From an uncultured Olsenella sp. (GTDB lineage Bacteria; Actinomycetota; Coriobacteriia; Coriobacteriales; Atopobiaceae): a stretch of DNA of 64,000 nucleotides. The stretch spans positions 1 to 64,000 of the forward strand of contig CAKUIF010000009.1 of assembly GCA_934660915.1 (NCBI GenBank). The letters run 5' to 3'. Below, in pieces: positions 1 through 8,673 of this stretch; position 1 is the first letter of the stretch, and every line of letters starts with the position of its first letter. Both the position numbers and the translations under genes were made by a program. The notes beneath the pieces are model-generated. The model searched no databases and was not told where the DNA came from. It saw only the letters and a list, made by a program, of their open reading frames with translations.

Positions 1-91
1 GCGCCGGGCTCGCCCGCTCGCGGCGGACGCTCGCGCGTCCGCTTTTTCGCTCGCGCCCTCTCGGGTTCGAGCCCATGGCTCCCCGCCGTAA

Positions 92-120
92 AAGAAAAAA
101 GCCCCATTGCCGGGGCTTAG
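92..120 (-). terminator. Second copy of the tRNA-distal terminator hairpin
   Basis: On the minus strand an AAGCCCC / GGGGCTT stem with a short loop is followed by a run of T (seen as A94-A100 on the plus strand). It is the counterpart of the hairpin at 284-309 in the next repeat unit. Confidence 0.6.
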
Positions 121-283
121 TATTCTCTGGTGCGCCCAGGGGGGCTCCGCGTCCCCGCTTCGCGGGTCCGCCCTTGCTCGCCCGGCTTGCGCCGGGCTCG
201 CCCGCTCGCGGCGGACGCTCGCGCGTCCGCTTTTTCGCTCGCGCCCTCTCGGGTTCGAGCCCATGACTCCCCGTCGTAAATGA

Positions 284-309
284 AAAAAGGCCCCTTGGCT
301 GGGGCCTTG
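284..309 (-). terminator. Rho-independent terminator of tRNA-Arg
   Basis: On the minus strand AAGGCCCC and GGGGCCTT pair around a 5-nt loop and are followed by TTTTT. It sits 8 bases after the CCA end of the tRNA-Arg gene. Confidence 0.7.
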
Positions 310-317
310 TGGATTTC

Positions 318-394
318 TGGTGCGCCCAGGGGGGCTCGAACCCTCGACCTTCTGCTCCGGAGGCAGACGCTCTAATCCGCTGAGCTATGGGCGC
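318..394 (-). tRNA. tRNA-Arg (anticodon CCG)
   Basis: The minus strand folds into a complete 77-nt cloverleaf. The acceptor stem is GCGCCCA/TGGGCGC, followed by discriminator A and an encoded CCA. The D arm contains AGCTCAGCGG, the anticodon loop CTCCGGA gives CCG, and the T arm contains GGTTCGAGCC. It reads Arg codon CGG. Confidence 0.95.
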
Positions 395-406
395 AGTGCG
401 AGTGGA

Positions 407-436
407 AGTATAGCGCAAGGTTGGAGAAAACCTCAA
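407..436 (-). promoter_or_regulatory. Promoter of tRNA-Arg
   Basis: On the minus strand TTGAGG (436-431) and TATACT (412-407) are separated by 18 bases, and the -10 box lies 12 bases before the tRNA 5' end, as expected for a strong sigma-70 type tRNA promoter. Confidence 0.65.
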
Positions 437-572
437 CGCAGGGTTACGACTTCGTAAGGTTGGGCACTATACCTTTATATGTTTCGCCCTTGCGATAATA
501 TTGACCGAGCAACAGTTAACACTTTTGGCCGTTTTGCAAAATGCCCCGGCCTTCTTATTTGCTAGGAGCTGC

Positions 573-2984
573 ATGTCAGATATGAATAGCGAGCTGCATG
601 GCCTCTCTTCCGAGGAGGTTGCGGCGCGTGTTGCCGACGGCCGCGTGAACCACGATACCGACGTCAAGACCAAATCAATCTGGCAGATTTTCGCCACTCA
701 TGCCTTTACGCTCTTCAACGCCGTCAATATCGCCATGGCGGCCCTCATTTTCTTTACCGGCGAGTATCGGAACATGCTGTTTCTCACCATCGTGGGCGCC
801 AATCTCGTCATCGGCGTGTTCCAAGAGATCCGCGCGAAGCGCATGGTCGATAAGCTGACCCTCATCACGCAGAAGCAGGTCACGGTGATCCGTGGCGGCG
901 CCGAGTTGGCCATTGCGCCCTCGGAGCTCGTTCTCGACGACCTCATGCGCCTTTCCCACGGCGATCAGGTCCCCGCAGACAGCGAGGTTGTGGAGGGCAA
1001 TGTCTATTGCGACGAGTCCCTGCTCACGGGAGAGTCCATTCCGGTGGCCAAGGCCCCCGGCTCCGAGTTGTTCTCGGGCAGCTTCATCGAGAGCGGCAGC
1101 CTCGTGGCTCGCGTGACCAAGGTCGGTCGCGACGGTTACGCCGCAAAGATCAATGCCGAGGCCAAATACGTCAAGGACGTCAAGTCCGAGATTCTCGCAA
1201 CCTTGAAGGCGATCATCCGCCTGGGAACCGAGCTTCTGATTCCCCTCGGAATCGGCCTCTTCCTCCGCACTGTGTTCATGGAGTCGGCATCCATCGAGAG
1301 CGCCATTCTCACGACCACATCCGCGGTCCTTGGAATGATTCCGCAGGGCCTCGTGCTCCTCACCTCTACCGTGCTCGCCATCGCGACGACTCGTCTGGGC
1401 AGCCGCGGGGTCCTCGTTCAGCAGTCCTACTGCGTTGAGACCCTCGCCCGTGTCGACACCCTGTGCCTCGACAAGACGGGCACCATCACCTCCGGCGAGA
1501 TGGAGGTGGCCCACGTTCGGAGCGCCGCCGGAATCGATAATAGGCGTGCCGTCTCGGCCTTTACCGCTATCGCCAGGGCAAACTGCTCCGATGTCAACGA
1601 GACCGCTAAGGCGCTTCTTGCCTTTGGAGAAGGCTCCGACGCGCAGGATGTCCCCGTGGCGGCCCGCGCCGTGGCCTTCAGCTCCTCTCGCAAGTACTCC
1701 GGCTGCGTCCTTAAGGACGGCCGGGGCCTCGTCATGGGCGCGGCGCAGTTCGTGCTGGGGGAGGAGCGCATGGCCGAGGCCGACGCGCTTTGCGAGGGCT
1801 TCGATGACATCGAGCGCCGAATGGTCGTCTGCGAGTGCGACGGCTTCACCGACCAGGACGTAATCATCGGTTCGCCGACGCTTTTGGCGTGCGTCGGCAT
1901 CCGCGACAAGATTCGCGACACCGCTCGCCAGACAATGGAGTACTTCCTCGAGCAGGGGGTCGAGCTCCGTGTGATTTCCGGTGACGACCCGCGCACGGTT
2001 TCCGCCATCGCGCGCCTTGCCGGCGTCCCCGGAGCCGAGCGCTATGTCGACGCCTCCAAGCTCGATACCCCCGAGAAGCTCGACGCCGCCGTCGAAGAGG
2101 CCCGCGTTTTCGGGCGCGTTACCCCTCAGCAGAAGCGCGAGCTCGTCGACGCCCTGCATCGACGCGGCCGCACGGTGGCGATGACCGGCGACGGCGTAAA
2201 CGACGTTCTGGCCCTTCGCGAGGCCGACTGCTCGATCTCGATGGCCTCGGGGTCGGCCGCGGCCCGCAACGTCTCGGAGATCGTCCTCGCGGACAACGAT
2301 TTCGCGCACATGCCCGAAGTCGTCGCCGAGGGCCGCCGCTCGATCAACAACCTCCAGCGTTCGGCGTCCCTCTTCCTCGTCAAGACGGTCTTCGCGGCGG
2401 TGCTCGCGCTTATCTGCATCGTTCTCCCGCCGTATCCCTTCATCCCGATCCAGATGTCGCTCATCTCGACGACCGTCATCGGCATTCCGTCGTTCGTGCT
2501 CGCGCTCGAGCCGAATAAAGAGCGCGTCAAGGGCAACTTCCTCGTCAACGTGCTGTCGCGTTCGCTTCCCGCCTCCGGCGCGATCATTGTTTTCCTTCTA
2601 TTTGAGCTCGTGCTGGGCCGTTTCCTCGGCCACGAGTTCGATGAGATCTCGACCGTGTGCATGATCATCACGATCGTTGTGGGCCTGGCCCTCATCTTCC
2701 GCATCTCCCAGCCGCTGACCGCCTTGCGAAAGCTCCTGCTTGTGAGCATGGCCGTGCTTGTTGTTCTCGCGTGCACGGTGTGCGGGTCCTTCTTCCACGT
2801 CGTCGCGCTTCCCTTCGACGTCGCGGTCGCGACCGTCGTGTTCTGCGTCCTCGCCGTCCTTCTCTTTGAGCGGTTCTCAACGGGGTTCGAGCGCAACGCC
2901 GACTCCAACAGGCTCCTCCTCGCCGCCGTCGAGAGGATCGAGGGGGGCGTTCCCGCGTCTCGTTTTGCGAAGCCGAGGAAGTAG
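573..2984 (+). CDS. CtpE-like cation-transporting P-type ATPase
   Basis: An 803-residue E1-E2 ATPase of the inner membrane. The phosphorylation motif DKTGT is at about residue 300, TGES is in the actuator loop near residue 150, and TGDGVND lies in the P domain near residue 535. N-terminal, central and C-terminal clusters of hydrophobic helices frame these domains. The sequence before the actuator domain and the lack of N-terminal metal-binding CxxC motifs match the CtpE/YfgQ-like group, for which calcium uptake has been reported in mycobacteria; the substrate here is inferred. I chose ATG 573 because AGGAG lies 4-5 bases upstream; an in-frame start at 501 would add 24 unrelated residues. It is a single gene with 101 bases to the next one. 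Confidence 0.88.
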   Translation: MSDMNSELHGLSSEEVAARVADGRVNHDTDVKTKSIWQIFATHAFTLFNAVNIAMAALIFFTGEYRNMLFLTIVGANLVIGVFQEIRAKRMVDKLTLITQKQVTVIRGGAELAIAPSELVLDDLMRLSHGDQVPADSEVVEGNVYCDESLLTGESIPVAKAPGSELFSGSFIESGSLVARVTKVGRDGYAAKINAEAKYVKDVKSEILATLKAIIRLGTELLIPLGIGLFLRTVFMESASIESAILTTTSAVLGMIPQGLVLLTSTVLAIATTRLGSRGVLVQQSYCVETLARVDTLCLDKTGTITSGEMEVAHVRSAAGIDNRRAVSAFTAIARANCSDVNETAKALLAFGEGSDAQDVPVAARAVAFSSSRKYSGCVLKDGRGLVMGAAQFVLGEERMAEADALCEGFDDIERRMVVCECDGFTDQDVIIGSPTLLACVGIRDKIRDTARQTMEYFLEQGVELRVISGDDPRTVSAIARLAGVPGAERYVDASKLDTPEKLDAAVEEARVFGRVTPQQKRELVDALHRRGRTVAMTGDGVNDVLALREADCSISMASGSAAARNVSEIVLADNDFAHMPEVVAEGRRSINNLQRSASLFLVKTVFAAVLALICIVLPPYPFIPIQMSLISTTVIGIPSFVLALEPNKERVKGNFLVNVLSRSLPASGAIIVFLLFELVLGRFLGHEFDEISTVCMIITIVVGLALIFRISQPLTALRKLLLVSMAVLVVLACTVCGSFFHVVALPFDVAVATVVFCVLAVLLFERFSTGFERNADSNRLLLAAVERIEGGVPASRFAKPRK

Positions 2985-3085
2985 CCTTGGGTCTGTGTGG
3001 TTTTTGGCTCCGGTGCCATGGCCGCACCCCGCTCGGGTAGGCTTTTTTCGTTTAGACGTCCCGCGAGCAACCGAAAGGTCGCCTC

Positions 3086-4039
3086 TTGATCTGCCCTAGT
3101 TGCCATAGCGAGGTTCCCGACGGGAGCTTCGAGTGCCCGTACTGCGGCGAGCCGCTTTGTGCCACGCAGAAGATCAATCTCGACCAGATTTCCTGGTGCC
3201 CGGTCTGCGGCGCCCTTGTGCCGGCTGGCCAGGCTACTTGCCCCAAATGCTCATCCCCCATGCCCGGCGTCCACGCGGCAAGAAGCGCGAAGAAGCCCGA
3301 GCCCGAGGCCGATTCCGAGCCTGCGCGTCCTGCGCCGGGGCTTGAGAGCGCCATCCCGCCGACAGGACCGGACAGCTTCACCGCCTCGTCGGCGCCCGAC
3401 GTGCTCCCCAGGTTCAAGCAGTTCATCGTTGCCGCGGGCGCCGCCGTTTTAATCGTCGGCGGAACCGCGCTCGCCATCACGCACCCCTGGGACCCAAACG
3501 CGAACGACATTTCCGCGAAGCTGCCCTTCGACACCTCGCGGGCGGGCTCTCCCGGCAAAATCGAGTCCCTCGATTCGCAGGACAAGTCGGCCTCGGCGAA
3601 TAAGGACGAGTCGCAAGACCCCATCTACGACTCGCTCATGTCGGATTACGAATCCCTGGTCTCCTGCGCCGAGCGGGTTGACGCGAGCGAGGCCACGCTT
3701 GCGGATAAGGGCGTGTCCGGAACGGACGAGGAGCGCTCCCAGGGCTCGTCTGACGCCTGGGCTGTTTCCATCGAGGTCTCAAACACCATCAGCTCGCTCG
3801 GCTCGACCTCCGACGGCGCCGGAGCCTATGCTGAGACCATCAGCAACTTGAAGACGCTCGGCAACTGGCTGCGCAACCGCTGCGACGCGCTCACCTCCGC
3901 TTGGGACATGGCGTGCGATTCCTCCGACCCCGCCGCCAACAAGGACCAGATCTTAGGAAAGATCTCCGGCAACTCGGCCTATAAGGATTTGTTCGATCAA
4001 AACGTCGAGGGCTGGAAACCCTCGCCGGCGACCTCCTAA
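3086..4039 (+). CDS. Double zinc-ribbon membrane protein
   Basis: A 317-residue protein with two N-terminal zinc ribbons (Cys3/6/17/20 and Cys38/41/52/55), a linker rich in Pro and Ser, one transmembrane helix at about 109-130, and an extracytoplasmic C-terminal region of about 185 residues with no motif I recognise. The topology, cytoplasmic zinc ribbons plus a membrane anchor, is common in uncharacterised actinobacterial and firmicute envelope proteins. The start is TTG 3086, preceded by GAAAGG. Function is unknown; the downstream gene encodes a cyclophilin. Confidence 0.75.
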   Translation: MICPSCHSEVPDGSFECPYCGEPLCATQKINLDQISWCPVCGALVPAGQATCPKCSSPMPGVHAARSAKKPEPEADSEPARPAPGLESAIPPTGPDSFTASSAPDVLPRFKQFIVAAGAAVLIVGGTALAITHPWDPNANDISAKLPFDTSRAGSPGKIESLDSQDKSASANKDESQDPIYDSLMSDYESLVSCAERVDASEATLADKGVSGTDEERSQGSSDAWAVSIEVSNTISSLGSTSDGAGAYAETISNLKTLGNWLRNRCDALTSAWDMACDSSDPAANKDQILGKISGNSAYKDLFDQNVEGWKPSPATS

Positions 4040-4149
4040 AGCTGCCGTTCGTCTACCGATTGTGTGAAACGCTGCGGCTACTGGTATCATCGGATAATTG
4101 ACCGAAGGGTGCGTCTGCGCCCTGTTTTGACGACAAGCGAGGAGAGACC

Positions 4150-4695
4150 ATGGGATTTTTCGGAGATCCGCTCTATACCCCCGCATATGAGGTGGCGGGC
4201 GACGAGCTCGCCGTTTTCGATACGAGCAAGGGCGTTATCCGCGTCCGCCTCGACGGCGAGGGAGCCCCTGTGCACGTTGCGAATTTCTGCGAGCTCGCGG
4301 AGTCCGGCTTCTACGACGACCTCAAGTTCCACCGTTTCGTCCCCGGCTTCGTTATCCAGGGCGGCTGCCCCAACACTCGCGAGATGTCCCCCTCCGAGGT
4401 CGCGTCCGGCGCCGTGGGCCCCGACGGCCATCCCGGCACGGGCGGCCCCGGTTACAGCATCAAGGAGGAGTTCACCTCGAACCCGCGCAATTCCCACGAC
4501 GACGGCGCCCTTGCCATGGCGCGCTCGTCCGACCCCAATTCCGCAGGCTCTCAGTTCTACTTCTGTCTTGGTCCTCAGCACGCCCTCGATCGCGACTACA
4601 CCGTCTTTGGCCAGACTGTCGAGGGAATGGACGTCATCTCCCAGCTTCGCGCCGGCGACGTCATCAACTCGATCAGGATTGAGCACGTCGCCTAG
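4150..4695 (+). CDS. Cyclophilin-type peptidyl-prolyl cis-trans isomerase
   Basis: A 181-residue single-domain cyclophilin that would catalyse cis-trans isomerisation of Xaa-Pro bonds. Signature segments are visible: FHRFVPGFVIQGG, GALAMARSSDPNSAGSQF, and TVFGQTVEGMDV near the C terminus. There is no signal peptide, so it should be cytoplasmic. GAGGAGA lies just before ATG 4150. It ends 24 bases before the TPR protein gene. Confidence 0.93.
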   Translation: MGFFGDPLYTPAYEVAGDELAVFDTSKGVIRVRLDGEGAPVHVANFCELAESGFYDDLKFHRFVPGFVIQGGCPNTREMSPSEVASGAVGPDGHPGTGGPGYSIKEEFTSNPRNSHDDGALAMARSSDPNSAGSQFYFCLGPQHALDRDYTVFGQTVEGMDVISQLRAGDVINSIRIEHVA

Positions 4696-4719
4696 CGGCG
4701 CCATTTCTTGGAGGAACCC

Positions 4720-6027
4720 ATGAATCAACAGGCTTACGATGCCGGAAAAGCCGCCTATCAGTCCGGTGATTGGCTGAAGGCAGTCGCCTCGCTCTCTGAC
4801 GCGAAGGAGCCCGGCGAGGTTAACGGCGCCGTAGATCACCTCATCGGCAACGCGTACATGAAGCTTGGACGCTACGAGTCCGCCGCCGATGCGTATGCGA
4901 GCGCCCTTTCCGACACCGCCTACGGCAAGGTCGGCGCCCTTTCCTGCAACCGCGGCCGCGCGCTTCTCGCGGCCGGTCGCGCCCAGGAGGCCGTGCAGGC
5001 CCTCACGACCGCCGTCCAGGATGCCTCTTACTCCACGCCTTACAAGGCTTACCTTGCGCTTGGCCGCGCTTACGAGGCTTCCGGCGATGTTCGAAACGCC
5101 GGAATCGCGTATCGCTCCGCCGCCATCGACGAGAACAACCCCGCCCCTGCCGGCGCGCTTTCCGACCTCGGCAGCTGCTTCATGCGCCTTGGCCGCCCGG
5201 TTGATGCCGTCGAGGCCTACCGCACCGCCCTCGACTTCACCACTCCGCTCGAGGATCAGTCCAGGGTCTACTGCGATCTCGGCCTTGCCTATGTTGCCGC
5301 AAACCGCATGCCCGAGGCCGTCGACGCCTTCACGCACGCCACGAGCGACCCCTCGTTCGTCATGAGCCCGGAGGCCCAGGCCTCCTTCGACGCTGCCCGC
5401 AAGGCCATCGCCGTCGCTGCCGCCAAGCAGCAGCAGTCTGGCTCTGCCCCCTCGGACACCGACGCCTTCCTCGCCGCCGCAGGCTACGGCGCCGAGGTGG
5501 ACCCGCTTGATCCCACGGGCGCATCCGGCCAGCTCATCCCTTCCGCCGAGGACACCGGCTTTTTCTCTGTCACCGAGGAGGAGCTCGTCGCCCAGGACAA
5601 GAAGGACCGTAAGGTCAAGCGCAAGCACAAGCACCGCGGCCTGAAGGTCTTCCTCTTTATCCTTATCCTTCTTGCCCTCATCGGCGGAGGCGCGGCCTTC
5701 GCGTACACGCAGGGCTTTGGCTGGCCGACCCAGGAGTCGGTGGCCGAGTCTCTCTTCCAGGCAAAGACCGACGGAACCGAGATCAGCCGTTATATCGCTC
5801 CTTCCGCCTCCGCTCAGGCCCAGGCCATATCCGACACCCTTCCTGTCGGGGCCCAGGCCACGGTAGACGGTGTCGACCGCTCCATGAACGAGACCACCGT
5901 CCACGTCGTTGCCAAGCTTTCCGGCGGCGGCGAGCAGCAGTACACCGTTAATATGGTCAGGGACGGCATTTCTTGGAAGGTCGTCTCGGTCGACACCGAG
6001 TACTCCTCCCAGACCGGCAACAACTAA
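4720..6027 (+). CDS. TPR-repeat membrane protein upstream of mreB
   Basis: A 435-residue protein. Residues 1-220 are tandem tetratricopeptide repeats (for example LIGNAYMKLGRYESAADAY, LGSCFMRLGRPVDAVEAY). Then come a Gln/Ser-rich linker, a basic stretch, one transmembrane helix at about residues 307-330, and a small extracytoplasmic domain of about 105 residues. ATG 4720 is preceded by GGAGG; an upstream TTG at 4708 overlaps that ribosome-binding site and is unlikely. The gene ends 31 bases before mreB, so it may be co-transcribed with the elongation genes and could be a scaffold protein; that role is inferred. Confidence 0.82.
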   Translation: MNQQAYDAGKAAYQSGDWLKAVASLSDAKEPGEVNGAVDHLIGNAYMKLGRYESAADAYASALSDTAYGKVGALSCNRGRALLAAGRAQEAVQALTTAVQDASYSTPYKAYLALGRAYEASGDVRNAGIAYRSAAIDENNPAPAGALSDLGSCFMRLGRPVDAVEAYRTALDFTTPLEDQSRVYCDLGLAYVAANRMPEAVDAFTHATSDPSFVMSPEAQASFDAARKAIAVAAAKQQQSGSAPSDTDAFLAAAGYGAEVDPLDPTGASGQLIPSAEDTGFFSVTEEELVAQDKKDRKVKRKHKHRGLKVFLFILILLALIGGGAAFAYTQGFGWPTQESVAESLFQAKTDGTEISRYIAPSASAQAQAISDTLPVGAQATVDGVDRSMNETTVHVVAKLSGGGEQQYTVNMVRDGISWKVVSVDTEYSSQTGNN

Positions 6028-6058
6028 CGCACGAAGACACGTAAGGCAAAGGAACCGG

Positions 6059-7102
6059 ATGTCTCTCTTCGATTCATTGTTCGGCGAATACGGCGGGGAC
6101 CTCGCCATCGACCTCGGCACGGCAAACACGCTCGTCGCCGTGCGAGGTCAGGGCATTGTCATCAACGAGCCCTCTGTCGTCGCCATCGACAAGAGCGAAA
6201 GCCGCGTGCTGGCCGTCGGCGCCGACGCAAAGCGCATGATCGGCCGCACGCCCGGCTCGATCATCGCCGAGCGCCCGCTCAAGGACGGCGTTATCGCGGA
6301 TTTCGACGTCACCGAGGTCATGCTCCGGTACTTCATCGAGAAGGCCCGCGAGCGCCGTTATCCTTGGAGCCCGAGGCCCCGTGTCGTCGTGTGCGTCCCC
6401 TCCGGCGTCACTTCCGTCGAGAAGCGCGCCGTCTTTGAGGCGACGATTCAGGCCGGCGCCCGTCAGGCGTACCTCATCGAGGAGCCGATGGCCGCCGCCA
6501 TCGGCGCCGATCTGCCGATCGAGGACCCGACCGGTTCCATGGTCGTCGACATCGGCGGCGGCACCACCGAGGTCGCCGTCATCTCCATGGGCGGCATCGT
6601 CGTGTCGCAGTCCATAAGGACCGCCGGCGACGAGTTCGACCAAACTATCCTCCAGCACGTTCGCGATGCGTACAATCTCTCGATTGGCGAGCGCACCGCC
6701 GAGGACATCAAGATCAAGGTCGGCTCTGCGGCGCCTCTGACCGAGGAGCTCGATGTCGAGGTCAACGGCCGCGACGTCATGAGCGGCCTGCCCAAGACCG
6801 TGCGCATCGAGAGCGAGGAGATCCGCCGCGCGCTCAACCGCCCGCTTGACGAGGTGACCAAGGCGGTCAAGGACGCCCTTGACGTCACGCCTCCCGACCT
6901 TGCTTCCGACCTTATGTACTACGGCATCCTCCTCACCGGCGGCGGCGGACTTCTCCGCGGTCTTGACCAGCGCCTTCGCGAAGAGACCGGCGTTCCCGTG
7001 AACGTGAGCCCCACCGCTCTCGAGAACGTCGTCAACGGCTGCGCAAAGGTGCTCGAGGCCAACGCCTTGTCTGGCGGATTTGTCCAGAGCACAGGCCAGT
7101 AG
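6059..7102 (+). CDS. mreB: Rod shape-determining actin homologue MreB
   Basis: A 347-residue actin-fold protein of the usual MreB length, forming membrane-associated filaments that direct the elongation machinery. The phosphate-1 loop DLGTANT is at residues 18-24, the phosphate-2 loop VVDIGGGTTEVAV is near 160, and the adenosine loop LLTGGGGLLRGLD is near 290. ATG 6059 has AAAGG upstream. It heads the mreB-mreC-mreD-mrdA-rodA run. Confidence 0.96.
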   Translation: MSLFDSLFGEYGGDLAIDLGTANTLVAVRGQGIVINEPSVVAIDKSESRVLAVGADAKRMIGRTPGSIIAERPLKDGVIADFDVTEVMLRYFIEKARERRYPWSPRPRVVVCVPSGVTSVEKRAVFEATIQAGARQAYLIEEPMAAAIGADLPIEDPTGSMVVDIGGGTTEVAVISMGGIVVSQSIRTAGDEFDQTILQHVRDAYNLSIGERTAEDIKIKVGSAAPLTEELDVEVNGRDVMSGLPKTVRIESEEIRRALNRPLDEVTKAVKDALDVTPPDLASDLMYYGILLTGGGGLLRGLDQRLREETGVPVNVSPTALENVVNGCAKVLEANALSGGFVQSTGQ

Positions 7103-7104
7103 GC

Positions 7105-8121
7105 GTGTCAAAACCCGGTTTTGGCCGTGCCCACGGCCCTTCCATCGGCAACAACTCAAACAATTCCGGGGTGCGGCAGCTGCTTGTGTGCGGCTTCATA
7201 TCGCTCGTGCTCTTTACGGCCAGTTGCCGGATGGGCTCGGCGGGCCCGCTTGAGGCGGCGCGCGGCGTCTTTGGTTTCGTGACCTCACCGGTGCGCTATA
7301 TAGGCGCCACGGTGAGCGTCCCGTTCCAGGGTCTCGGGAACATCTTTGCCAATCTGACGTCCGACCAGGAGACGCTCTCCGAGCTCAAGGCCGAGAACGA
7401 GAGGCTTCAGGCAAGAAACGCCGAGCTTGAGGAGTCTGAGCAGACGGCGAAAAGGCTCCAGGACCTTTTGAACCTTCAGGATTCATACAGCCTTCAGTCG
7501 ACGGGGGCCCGCATCATCTCAGGCTCCACCGATTCGTGGACCTCGAGCGTCACCATCAATATGGGGTCGGCCTCGGGGCTTACGGTGGGCATGCCCGTCA
7601 TGGCCTCCAACGGCGTTATCGGGCAGATTACCGAGTGCGGTGCCACCACCTCGACCGTGAGGCTCATTACCGATGAGAACTCGTCCGTCTCGGCGATGAT
7701 TCAGTCGAGCCGCGCCCAGGGCATGCTTGTCGGCTCCGCAACCGGCCAGCTCACGCTCGATATGATCGCGACCGACCAGACTGTCAACGTCGGCGACGTC
7801 GTCGTTACAAGCGGCTTGGGCGGCGTGTTCCCCAAGGGGTTGCCTCTTGGCAAGGTCACCAACGTCGAGAGCACTCCCGGATCTCTGTACCTCGAGATCA
7901 CCGTTGAGGCCTTTGCGAGCACGGAGAATTTCGAGGAGGTCATCGTCATCACCTCCCTGACCGAGGGGCAGAGCGCGACGGCAGAGGATATCGCTGAGGC
8001 GGATAGGCAGGAGTCCGGCGGGTCCGCTTCGGCGTCCGGGTCCTCTTCGGTTTCCGACGACCAAGATTCCGACGCCTCCGCTTCCGCTGGCGGCTCCGGA
8101 GACGATTCCACGTCCGAGTAG
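7105..8121 (+). CDS. mreC: Rod shape-determining protein MreC
   Basis: A 338-residue protein with an N-terminal membrane segment at about 25-45, a coiled coil around 90-125 rich in Glu/Leu, and the two beta domains of MreC, including segments TVGMPVMASNGVIGQI and VTSGLGGVFPKGLPLGKV. The last 55 residues are a Ser/Asp/Gly-rich, probably disordered extension. It is thought to link MreB to PBP2 in the periplasmic or extracellular space. GTG 7105 lies 2 bases after the mreB stop. Confidence 0.93.
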   Translation: MSKPGFGRAHGPSIGNNSNNSGVRQLLVCGFISLVLFTASCRMGSAGPLEAARGVFGFVTSPVRYIGATVSVPFQGLGNIFANLTSDQETLSELKAENERLQARNAELEESEQTAKRLQDLLNLQDSYSLQSTGARIISGSTDSWTSSVTINMGSASGLTVGMPVMASNGVIGQITECGATTSTVRLITDENSSVSAMIQSSRAQGMLVGSATGQLTLDMIATDQTVNVGDVVVTSGLGGVFPKGLPLGKVTNVESTPGSLYLEITVEAFASTENFEEVIVITSLTEGQSATAEDIAEADRQESGGSASASGSSSVSDDQDSDASASAGGSGDDSTSE

Positions 8122-8131
8122 GGGAGGGACA

Positions 8132-8665
8132 ATGCAGATAGCCGACAAGAGCCACGATACCAAGGGCATGGTCACGCTCGCGGGGATTTGCGCAGTGCTT
8201 CAGCTCGCCCTCTCGCCCAATCTCGCCATCGGAAACGGGCACCCCAACTTCGCGCTCGTTTTCTGCGCGTGCATCGCCTTGTCGCGCGGCGGCGCTCAGG
8301 GTGTCGTCGCCGGTTTCGTGGCAGGGCTGTTCTTCGATCTTTCGAGCACCGGCCCCATTGGCCTCATGGCGCTTCTGCTTACCATTGCCTCCTACGTCCT
8401 TGGCTCCGAGCAGCGAAACCGAATGGCTGGAGACTTCGCCGCAAGCGTCGCCATCTTCTCGGTTTCGTCGCTCGCCGTCTCGGTCGCGTACTCGATCGCC
8501 ATGCTGCTTGTCGGCAGCGCCAACTCGATCATCGACGCCGTCATTTTCCGTTCGGTTCCCACGACGTTCCTTTCCATCGTCGCATTCATCCCCTTCGCTT
8601 ATTTCTTCTCGCGCGTGAAGGCCTCGTCGCTTTCCGGCGGGCACTTCTCCCGCAGGGGAATCTAG
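8132..8665 (+). CDS. mreD: Rod shape-determining protein MreD
   Basis: A 177-residue integral membrane protein with five or six predicted helices and the MreD-typical segment GFVAGLFFDLSSTGPIG. It is a partner of MreC in the elongasome. The start ATG 8132 follows GGGAGGGA. It lies between mreC and mrdA with 10- and 8-base gaps. Confidence 0.9.
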   Translation: MQIADKSHDTKGMVTLAGICAVLQLALSPNLAIGNGHPNFALVFCACIALSRGGAQGVVAGFVAGLFFDLSSTGPIGLMALLLTIASYVLGSEQRNRMAGDFAASVAIFSVSSLAVSVAYSIAMLLVGSANSIIDAVIFRSVPTTFLSIVAFIPFAYFFSRVKASSLSGGHFSRRGI

Positions 8666-8673
8666 GGGGAGCT

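Larger units (their letters stand above)
1..309. repeat. Tandem GC-rich repeat carrying tRNA-Arg 3' tail and terminator copies
   Basis: Bases 1-76 are repeated identically at 189-264, and the similarity continues through about 100/288, giving a period near 188 bases. A second component, 126-147, is identical over 22 nt to 316-337, which is the 3' end of the adjacent tRNA-Arg. Each unit therefore reads, on the minus strand, GC-rich body, tRNA 3' tail ending in CCA, then a terminator hairpin. The body is itself full of short inverted repeats (CGGGTCCGC, GCCGGGC, GGACGC types). No gene is convincing here. The unit is cut by the window start, so the array may continue. Confidence 0.75.

Noticed and set aside
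675..2309. A long minus-strand open frame opposite the P-type ATPase (544 codons)
   Set aside because: It is an antisense shadow: high third-position GC in the real gene keeps the opposite frame open. No ribosome-binding site, and its sequence is repetitive Arg/Gly/Ala-rich with no domain.
4087..6129. A minus-strand open frame of 680 codons opposite the cyclophilin and TPR genes
   Set aside because: Both plus-strand genes have clear domains and ribosome-binding sites; the antisense frame has neither.
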